Positions 1 to 10,000 of a DNA stretch of 64,000 nucleotides are shown here, piece by piece. Position 1 is the first letter of the stretch, and every line of letters starts with the position of its first letter. Under the pieces are notes generated by a model. It saw only the letters and a program-made list of their open reading frames with translations. It had not been told where the DNA came from and did no database searches. This DNA comes from UBA2970 sp965221075 (lineage in GTDB: Bacteria > Verrucomicrobiota > Verrucomicrobiia > Limisphaerales > AAA164-E04): assembly GCA_965221075.1 (NCBI GenBank), contig OZ244865.1:1-64000 (forward strand), written 5' to 3'. The position numbers and the translations under genes were made by a program.

Positions 1-3000
1 CGTCGATCCCCAGGGCGACGACCCGCGGCGCGATCGTCGGGATCCCCGAGCCCTCGACCACCACCAGGAACTCCACCGTGGAAGCCGCCGCCCAGCGCCC
101 GTCGCCCGCCTGGTCGGCGCGCACCGTGTAGGACCCCGGCTGGGTCGCCGTCAGCACTCCCCCGCCAACCGAGGCGTTGGCCGCATCGACGGAGAACTCC
201 ACCTCCAGCCCCGAGCCGCTGGAGCCCAGGAGCGGGATCTCCAGGGGCTGCCCCGCGATCCGGATCGGCCACGGATTGTACCCGTCGACGTTCGGCACGG
301 TGATCGCCTGGCCGGCCTTCACGATCGTGAGCACCGCGGTGGCTGCGCCCGTGTAGTTGGCGTCGACCACCGTCGCCGTCACCGCCACCTCGCCGATCGA
401 GGCCGCATCGAAGGGAGGCAGATCCGGCGAGCCGCCGTAGGCCACCTCAACCGCCAGGCCCTCGGGAACGGTGGTCACCGCCACCGGAGCCAGCTGATTG
501 GCCTCCTGGACCAGGCCGGCCTCGTCGATGGACACCTCGGCCTCGGCCTTGGCTATCTCCAGCGTCGCCGATATCTCGCCCGGGATCAGGATGTCGGCGC
601 TGCGGGCCCTCACCGTGTAGCTGCCCACATCGACCGGCAGATCCGGCGAGCCGTCGTAGGTCACCTCGATCTCCAGGGTGTCGGGGCTGGCCGACACTCC
701 CACCGTCTTGCCGCTCCCGTCGTAGACCTGGGACAGATCGGCCGCCTCGAAGGAGAGCCGGGCCATCACCGCCTCGCCGTTGACCCGCACCGGGAACTCC
801 GTGCTGGCCTCGCCCCAGTAGTCCCCGCCCGGCTGGGTCGCCTTGACCACGTAGGTCCCCGGACGGACCACCTTCAGCAGATTCCCCTCGATCAGGGCCG
901 GAAGCTCCACATGCTCGCCGTCCAGGACGAAGGACTCCAGCGTGTAGGACACCGGCAGCCCGGTGCTGGCCGTCGCCCGCAGCGGAATCTCCAGGCCCCG
1001 GCCCCGAAGCTCGCCCAGCCAGGGGCTGTAGAGCGAGGGATCGGTCACGCTCACCGTCTGCGCCGCCTTGCCCACCACCAGGACCGCCTCCACGCTGCCC
1101 ATGTAGTTCCTCTCGTCGATCGACGCCACCACCGACACCTCGCCCACCGAGGAGGCGTCGTCGGCAGGCAGATCCGGCGAGCCGTCGTAGGTCACCGCCA
1201 CCGCCAGCCCCTCGGGCTCGGTGGTCACCACCAGCGGCGCCAGCTCGTTGACCGCCTGGCTCAGCGTGGCCGGATGGATCTCCAGGGCGGCCGGAGCCTT
1301 GGCGATGGTCAGGGTCCCCTCCGCCGAGCCCGGCAGCACCGCGTTCAGGCTGGCCACCGACACCCGGTAGCTGCCCGCATCCACCGGCAGGTCCGCCGAG
1401 CCGTCGTAGGTCACCTGGATCTCCAGGTCGGGCGGATCCACGCTCACCGCCGCCGCCTTGCCGCTGCCGTCGTAGACGTGCTCCAGGTCCGAGAGCTCGA
1501 TCGTGGCCGACTGCCCCACGCCGCCGACCACCACCGGAAACTCGGCGCTCGCCTCGGCCCAGTAGCCGTCGCCCGCCTGGAAGGCGCGGATGGTGTAGAC
1601 GCCCGGATGCGCCACCACCAGAACGTCCCCGTCGACCGCGCCGGTGAGGATCGGCTCCTCCTGCCCGTCGACCGCGTAGGAGACGATCGAGAACTCGACC
1701 GGCAGCCCGGTGCTGGAGGTCGCCCGCAGCGGAATGCTGATCGCCCGGCCCTCCAGCTCCGCCACCCACGGATCGTACAGCGAGGGATCGGTCACCCTCA
1801 CCGTCTGCGCCGCCCTGCCCACCACGAGAACCGCCTGGGCGCTCCCCTCGTAGTTGCTATCGGCCACCGTGGCGCTCACCGCCACCTCGCCCACCGAGGA
1901 GGCCTCGTCGGCTGGCAGATCCGGCGAGCCGCCGTAGGTCACGTCCACCGCCAGCCCCTCGGGAACCGTCGAGACCGCCACCGGAACCAGGCTGCCGACC
2001 GCCTGCGAGAGCGGACCGTCGATGGAGACCGCCGCCTGAGCCTTCGAGATGGCCAGCACCGCCTCGGCCGAGCCGGGAAGCACCGGGTTGAGGCTGCCCA
2101 CCCGCACCTGGTAGGTCCCGGCGTCCACCGGAAGGTCCGGCGAGCCGTTGTAGGTGATCTCGATCTCCAGATCCCCGGGCTCCACCGACACCGCCGCCCC
2201 CTTCGGGGTCCCGTCGTAGACATGCTCCAGATCGGAGATGGCGATGCCCACCGGCTGCCCCACGCCGTTGACCCGCACCGGGAACCCGGCGCTCGCCTCC
2301 CCCCAGTAGCCGTCGCCGGGCTGGGTGGCCACGATGTGGTAGGTCCCCGGATGCACCACCTTGAGCAGCTCGCCCTCGATCTGCGCGGTCAGCGGCGCGC
2401 TGTCCCCCTCGACCGGAACGTAGGAGGCGATCGAGTACTGCAGCGGCAGGCCCGAGCTGGAGGTCCCCCGCAGCGGGATGCTCATCACCCGGCCCTCCAG
2501 CTCCGCCAGCCACGGATCGTAGAGCGAGGCGTCCGAGATCCGCACCGTCTGGACCGCCCGGCCCACCGACAGGACCGCCTCGGCGCTCCCCGCGTAGTTC
2601 GCGTCGGCCACCTCGGCCCTCACCGCATGCTCCCCGATCGAGGCCGCATCGTCGGCCGGAAGATCCGGCGAGCCGCCGTAGGCCACCGCCACCGCCAGAC
2701 CTTCGGGCTCGGTGGACACCGCCACCGCAGACAGCTGGTTGACCGCCTGCGCGAGGGTCGCCGGATCGATGATCACCCGGGCCTCCGCCCTGGCGATGGT
2801 CAGCGTGCCCGACGCCTGGCCCGGAAGCACCGGGTCGGCGCTCGACGCCACCACCTCGTAGGTCCCCGCCTCCACCGGAAGCTCGGCGGAGCCGCCGTAG
2901 GTCACCGCCACCGCCAGCCCCTCGGGCTCGGTGGCCACCGCCGCCGCCTTGGGCGTGCCGTCGTACACATGCTCCAGATCCCCCAGGACGATGCTCACCG

Positions 3001-6000
3001 GCTGCCCCACGCCGGCCACCGACACCAGGAAGACGTGCTCCCGGGGCGCCCAGTAGGAGTCGCCCGCCTGCACCGCCCTCACGAAGATGTCGCCGGGACG
3101 GGACACCCTCAGGAGGCTGTTCCCCTCGATCACCGTCACCGAGGCCAGGCCCGTGGCCGCCTCGTGCCCCAGGTCCACCGAGAAGGTCACCGGCTCGCCC
3201 GAGCCGGCATCCGCATAGAGCGGTATGTCCAGGGGATCGCCCGCCATCGCAACCGGCCAGGGCTGGTAGGAGCCCTCGTTGACCACCTCGATGTCCTGGT
3301 GGGCCTTGCGGATCGTCAGCGTCGCCATCGCCGAGCCGGCGTAGTTGGCGTCCGCCACCCTGGCCACCACCGGCCACTCGCCCACCGAGGCCGGAGAGTC
3401 GGGGGGAACCGGATCCACCTCCGGGGTGCCGCCGTCGAAGTCGATCTCCACCGCCAGACCCCCGGGCTCGGTGGCCACCGCCAGGGGCGCCTCCCGGTCG
3501 ATCCGGTTGACCGCCTGGTCCAGGCCGGCCGGATCGATCGACACCGCCGCCTCCGCCTTGGCCACGGAGAGCGTCCCCTCGGCCGTGCCGAAGTAGCCCA
3601 GCGACAGCGGATCGACCGAGACCGACACCTGGTAGGCCCCCGCGTCCGCAGGCGCCTCGGCCATGCCGTCGTAGGACGCCACCAGGCCGACTCCCAGATG
3701 GTCCACGTCCGACGTGTACGCCGCCGCACGGGGCGTGCCGTCGTACACCTGCTCCAGATCCGAGAGGACGATCGACGCCTCGCGGGAAACCCTCATCAGC
3801 GCCGCCGCGCTGCCTTCGTAGCGGCTGTCGGCCGAGGCGGCCCGGACGATGTACCAGCCCGCCTCCACCGGCGGCGCCGCCTCCTCGGCCTCCGTGGCGT
3901 AGAGGCTCTCGTCCAGAGGCTCCGCCGGAGCCCCGGCCGGGGCCGTCAGCACACGGGCGTAGGTGACATCGTAGGCCAGATCCTCCGGCTCGGTCGCGAT
4001 CGACGGAACCCGGGCCGTCCCGTCGTAGTCCTGCTCCAGATCCGACAGCTCGATGGCCGCTCCGTCACGGGTCACCGTCAGGGTCCCGGAGACGTACCGG
4101 ATCTCGTAGTTGTCCGACGACAGGCCCGAGGGCACGATCTCGTAGTCCCCCGCCACCGAGCCGTCGCCGCCGCTGGTCGAAAGGACCAGCTCGCCGCCCA
4201 GATCCGAGATGTCGTCCAGCTCCCCGTCGACCCCGGTCGCGAATCCCTCGATCGCGTACCCGAACTCGGACGGGTTCGGCTCCCCGTAGCCGCGGACCAC
4301 GTCGAGGGCGCGAACCACCAGCTCCGCTCGGGCCACCCGCACGCTGCCCACCACCTCGAACTCCTGGGCGTCGTCCGTCACGAAGACACCCCGCAGCGGG
4401 TGCGAGCCCGCTCCAAGGCGCGTCCCCAGCCCGTTGTCCGGGTACTCGAAGCTCCCCGCGATGTCCACGTCGTCCGACTCGGCGTTGAGCTGATCCCCCG
4501 TCAGGGGCTCTCCGTAGACCAGATCCAGGGGATTCCACCGCACCGGCGGCTGCACCGTGAACGTCCCGTTCTCGTGCGTCACCAGGTAGTTGTCCGAGAA
4601 GCCCCCGCTCACCGTGATGTTGTAGCGGCCGTAGTCCGTCCCCTCCTCCACCACCGAGCCGATCTGCAGGGGCGCCCACAGCAGCCCGTCCAGGATGTCC
4701 CCGTTCTTCAGCTGCCCCTCTCCCACCTCGACCGTGTAGGGCTGCCCCTCGACCGGAAGGTAGCTCGTCCCCACGTACCCCGGGCTCGGGATCCGCACCG
4801 CGTTCAGGTTCGGCTGCCCCTTCACCTTAGCCAGATCGGTGGCGCGGATGGTCAGCGGGGCGCGGGTGATCCTCACCCTGGCCGCCTTCGTCTGATCCGG
4901 GTCTTCGCCATCCAGGGAGGCCGCCTCTCCCGATACCAGGTTGTAGACCCCGTCCTCGATCTTCAGCGTCGAGCTCCCTCTCACCTTCCCTATCAGCTGG
5001 TAGTTGGAGCTTGCGGGCTCGATCTTCGGGGACTGCGCCACCGCGATGTAGTAGTTGCTCCCCACCTTGCTGCCGGGTCCGGCGTTGCTCGCCAGAACCA
5101 TCTGCTGCGTGAGGATCGCTCCGATGCTTTCGCCCTCCAGGATCCGGTAGTAGTTCTGCTTCTTGTCGGCCGCATCCGGCGGCCTGCCGTACCGCACCAA
5201 GGGATTGCCGAAGGAGCTCAGGTTCAGGTCCACGCTGCCGTACTCGAATTCCTGGTCGGCCAGCGACACCACCAGGGGCCGCGGCGTGATCCTCACCGTG
5301 ATATCCTTGTGCGTCACGTTGTACTTGGCCTGGTCCGACGGCGTGGGCGTGTAGGCCACCCGGAACTTCAGCTCCCCGTGCGAGGGCAGGTACCTGGTGC
5401 CGTTGACGGGGTCGAGGGCCGGTCCGCCCCCCTCCACCTTGGTGTACGTGAAGACGCCCCCGCCCGGCTCGGCCCACGCATCGAAGATGTCGGCGTCGAA
5501 GGTGTAGTCTTGGTTTTCGGCGCTAGCGTCGCCCACATGGCTCAGCAGCTCGTCCACGTTGCCGCGCTTTTTCCGCTCACTCTCTCCCCTTCCGCCCGCA
5601 CCGCCCGGAGTCGAGTCGCGCAGCCTCTGCCCGTAGAGGATCACCCCAGTGAGATCGAGCCATTCCAGTTCGACGTCCCTCTTGGTCAGATCCACGTCCC
5701 CCCTGCCCGAATGGTCGATGGGGTCGTAGTTGCCCGCTGCGGTTCCAATGGCCCTGACGGCCAGGATCCGCACCACCCCCTCCTGAATGCCCGGAGCCCC
5801 CTGGTCCTCCCTCGCATCGGAGTACATGTCGATCTCGAACAGGCTTCCCAGAGCATTCCAGCTGGGCGTCAGGTACTTGTTGTCCTGGCCCTTGCCCGTC
5901 CCGACCAGGCGGGCGTCCCCATTGACCTCGTGCTTCGGCGCCAGGCCCTCGAACACCACCCAGGCGGCCGGCATGTCGTTCTTCCTGGAGGCGTCGAAGC

Positions 6001-7094
6001 TGTTGTACTTGTCCCGCAGCCCCTGCTCGTCGAACGGGTAGCGCCGCACGGCCGCCGGAGACACCGTCAGAGGCCGCTTGGTCACCGTCAGCTCGCCTTT
6101 GCGGATCGTCGGCGCGTAGTTGCCCAGGCGGTTCTCCGGATCGACGATCTGGAGCCGGACCTCGTATTTGCCCGCCGGCTCCAGGTTGTCCCCATCCCGT
6201 TCCAGATAGGCCTCGGGAAGCTGGAACTGCAGCCCGATCCGCTCGGCGTCCCCGTTGACGAAGCCCCCGTCGCCCTCGTTCGTCTCCAGAACGGGATCCT
6301 CGTCCCCGAACACCTTGCTCACGTTCTTGACCGTCAGCGTCAGGGGCCGGGGCCGGACCACCAGCTGCCTGTCCACCGGCACGCTGCTCGCGTACTCCGG
6401 GGTGGACGAATGGAACACCGCACGGACATCGTAGGTCCCCGCATCCAGCGCCTGCCCGGCCTGCACCGCCTCGCCCGCCACGGTGTACGACAGGCTCCCG
6501 CCGCCCGGAACGAACGGCGTCGCGGCCGCATCGAGAAAGGAAGCGGGCAGCGGCTCGCCGTACTCGATCTCCACCGGCCCCCCGGGCCAGTCCAGCACGA
6601 ACTGCCGGTCCACGATCTGCAGGGCGCCGTCGGCGTAGACGAAGTCCACGTTGCCGTCGACCGACACGTAGCCGCTCACCGAGAGCCGGTAGGTCCCGAC
6701 CCCGGGATCGGCAGGCGCATCGACGCTGAAAACCCTCCCCAACGAGCCGATCTCCAGCTCCTCGAACAGCCTGCGGGCCGCAGCGTTCCTGGCCGCAGCC
6801 AGCGCCTGCGCATCCTCGTAGTCGTCCTCGTCGATGGCCTCGCCCGTGTTGATGCTCTCCCCCTCCATGTAGGCCACCGTGGGGTCGCCATCGTCGTCGG
6901 TCCCGAACGTCTGGGTGCCGGTCGTCTTCCGGCCGTCCAGGTAGCTGGCCGACAGCTCGTACCTGTAGCTCTGCCCGTAGCTGTCGTTGGGCGGCAGGCC
7001 CTGGCCCGTCTGGTAGGGCGCGGCCACCGGCCTCACCTCCACGACCTTGGGAACGACCGCCAGGGGAAACCGCTTGGACGCCGATACCGCCTCG
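1..7094. repeat. Long direct repeat, left copy (7.1 kb)
   Basis: This segment matches 12046-19139 at a constant offset of 12,045 bp. I compared stretches throughout and found no indel and no substitution, and reading frames in all phases are the same in both copies. Identity stops abruptly after 7094; beyond that copy 1 carries about 70 bp that copy 2 lacks and the sequences become mosaic. The left end of the repeat is outside the window. It covers the 3' two thirds of the giant gene. Confidence 0.95.
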
Positions 7095-10000
7095 TCGCCC
7101 TGGCCGGTGACGGCCGAGGAGTCGCCGGAACTTCCCACCGCCTTCTGGCTGGGATCCCTCTGGTCCAACGGATACCGCTGGGTCACTTCGCTGGTCCACC
7201 GGTTCCAGTGATCGACGAGCAGTCCGCTCGTCCCGCGAGGGTCGTTGCCGCCGTCCACTCCGTGGACCATGAACAGGCGCACCTCCAGCTCGTAGTCCCC
7301 GTTGACGCTCAGCCGGTAGTAGGGCGCGGCCTCCCGGCCTCTCGACCTGTACTTGACCGTTTGGGACCCTCCGTCCGGTGTGTGCTTCGCCACACTGCCG
7401 TCTATTCCAGCCCAGTGGCCGCCCTGAGCCGCAGGAATCTTCCTGTAGCCGTCCGGAAAAGCCGCAGCACTGGTCGATTCGGACACCCACGCGCCGCTAT
7501 TGTCCCCTTCATCGACGATCGTCAGATAGCCTGCATCCTGTCCGCCCACCCGGTAGAGGTAGTTTGTGGTCCCGGCGGTCCTGTCGAGGATGTACAGATC
7601 GTAGTAGTAGTCCCTCCCCAGGACGTATCCGGACTCGTCCAGGGACGCCGACCTCCGGTCCGATCGGAAGAACGAGACGCGGATGCCGTCCAGGGCTTCC
7701 GAAATCTTCTCCCCGAAGGGGACCGAGATCTGCTCCAAGGAGACAAAGCCGGTCTCCGGAGAACCGGTCTCCAGAGAGATGTCGATGCCGGGCTTGCGCC
7801 TCCCGGTGACAGTGTACAGGCTGGCGGGCCGATCCTTGATCACCCTGCCATACGCGTTGTTCGTCGAGCCAGTCGTGGACCAGGCATAGAAGACTTCCCT
7901 GCCGTCCTTCATGTAGCTTTGCGTGTATTCCAGCTGGTAGTTGGAGTCAGCACCCCTTTCGAGATCATCCAGGTTGGCGATGGTGTAGAAGTACCCCCCG
8001 GCCTTATGCTCGTCGCCGACACCGGCGATGTTCGGATACCTGCCGAATTCGCCGGACAGGAGATCCTCCATGTAGTCCGACGACAGTCCGAAGGAGGTCT
8101 GGTTCGTAATTGCCACCGCGTTTACAATTACATCGCCTGTCCCCGCAGCACCGAAATTCCCCCAGAGGTAGTTTCTCCTATTATCGTTCTCCGTCTTTTC
8201 CATCCAGTACAAGTCGTCGCCGCTGCCACTGGCGGTGTTGCGAAGGTGCTCCGGGTGGATCAGGAAATCCCCCGTGCCAGGCGTGTACTCCGTCGTCCTG
8301 TACACAACGCCACCAGCAACAGTGTCCACCGTTAGGACAGCGTTCGAATCCTCGTTTACGTTTTCGTCCGATTGTCCGTATTGCAGGATCCTCAACGGCC
8401 CTCGAGGGATCTCTTCGTATATAGCGTCATTATCGGGATCATCGGGACTCTTCTTCACCGCCTCCAGGTACTCCCGATAGAGACTGTCCTGGTGAAGCGT
8501 GTAGTAGGACGTGTCGAGCGCCTTTAGGTAGTAGTTGACGGTATCGGTCAAGTATGACGAAGGTAGCCCGTTGGTGTATTCATCAGCTTCCGGCTGATCG
8601 TGGGTTCCAAGGCCCTCTTTCGTGACCTGGACAGCTCCATACTGCTGGTCTTGTGACTCGTCTCTGTCCCCCTCCCTGGTGAAGGTGGCATTCATTGTGC
8701 CCACCGGGAACCGGGGGGTGAAGGCCCACTGGATCCCTCCCGGGGGCTCCACCAGGACGTCCGTGTGCGGGTTGCCCTGCGAATCCATGTCGAAGGAGGC
8801 CACGTTCGACAGCATGTAGCGGGGATCGACGAACGGATCGGAGAGCGACATGCTCACATCCGGCAGCTCCAGAGACAGAACCCGCCGGCTGACCCTCATC
8901 CACAGCGCTGAGGCCTCCTCGGCCACGTCTGTCTCATCCACCTCGCGTATCCGTCCAAGCAGGCCGCCGGAGACGTGCGTGCCAGAGACGCCCTCCGAGC
9001 CGAAGACCAGCCTGTAGTCCCCGGCGTCGCTCCTTTCGCTGGCGCTGACCGAGACCGTGGGCGGGGAGCTGAACATCCCGCTTTTCATCCGGGCCAGAGG
9101 CCAGCTGGAGACCGTCTCGCCCCCATACTTGAACTCGATCAGATCCTCGTCTTCGCCCTCCACCTCTTCCACCATATGGGGCGCCGGATTGACCACGCGG
9201 ATGCCCAGCGCTGCGTTGAGATCCCCGTACTGCCGCTCCGCCACCACGTTGAAGTCCAGGCCACTCAAAGAGCCCGACGGATCGACGGTCAGGTAGTAGG
9301 TCCTGGGCTCCACGGTCACCGTCCCTGAGTGGAGAACCAGCTCGTACTTGCCCGAATCGCGGACAAGTTCCAGGACTTCGACATCGTCGATGTCCTCGAC
9401 GATCCTCAGCCCGCCCCCGCCGACGCCCGCTTCGGCGTGCAGCCTGCCGCCATCGTCGACTGCCGTTAGGTGATCCTCGATCCGGATCACGGCCCCGTCG
9501 CGGGTCCTACCGTCGTGGCCGACCAACGGAAGCCGGAAGTTGTTGTACAGCCCGAACGGATTGTCGGTATATTCCCCAGGCCCCCTCACCAGTTCCGGAT
9601 TGATCCGTCCGTCTTCGGAAAGAATGGGAATCGAATCGCCGTACGGCTTGTCCAGATCCTCGGCCCAGAGCTCGATCTTCGCCGGCACCACCTCGAGCAC
9701 GAAGTCGGCGCCGTAGACCGTCGTGTCAACGGTGTAGTTCCTGAACTCGGGTGGAGTGGTCACATGGATCCGCCCCTTGGTCCCGACCGCCGCGGTCCGC
9801 TCGATGTACGGGCCGGTCGGGGGGGTATTGGTAACATTGTTGTCGGCGAACTGCCTGACCTCCACCTCGAACGCCGAGGGATCGATCACCCCGTTTGGTT
9901 CGCCCCAGCCGTAGTGGTCGCGATCCCTCCCGGTCAGCTTTGCATAGGACTCTTCCCGCTTGAACCCGGTGAACTGGAAGCCCTCTCCCGTCAGGTACCA

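Noticed and set aside
911..8335. Plus-strand open frame of more than 2,400 codons
   Set aside because: It is antisense to the giant repeat gene, is rich in His and Arg, has no signal or known domain, and is open only because the repeats on the other strand avoid stops in this phase.
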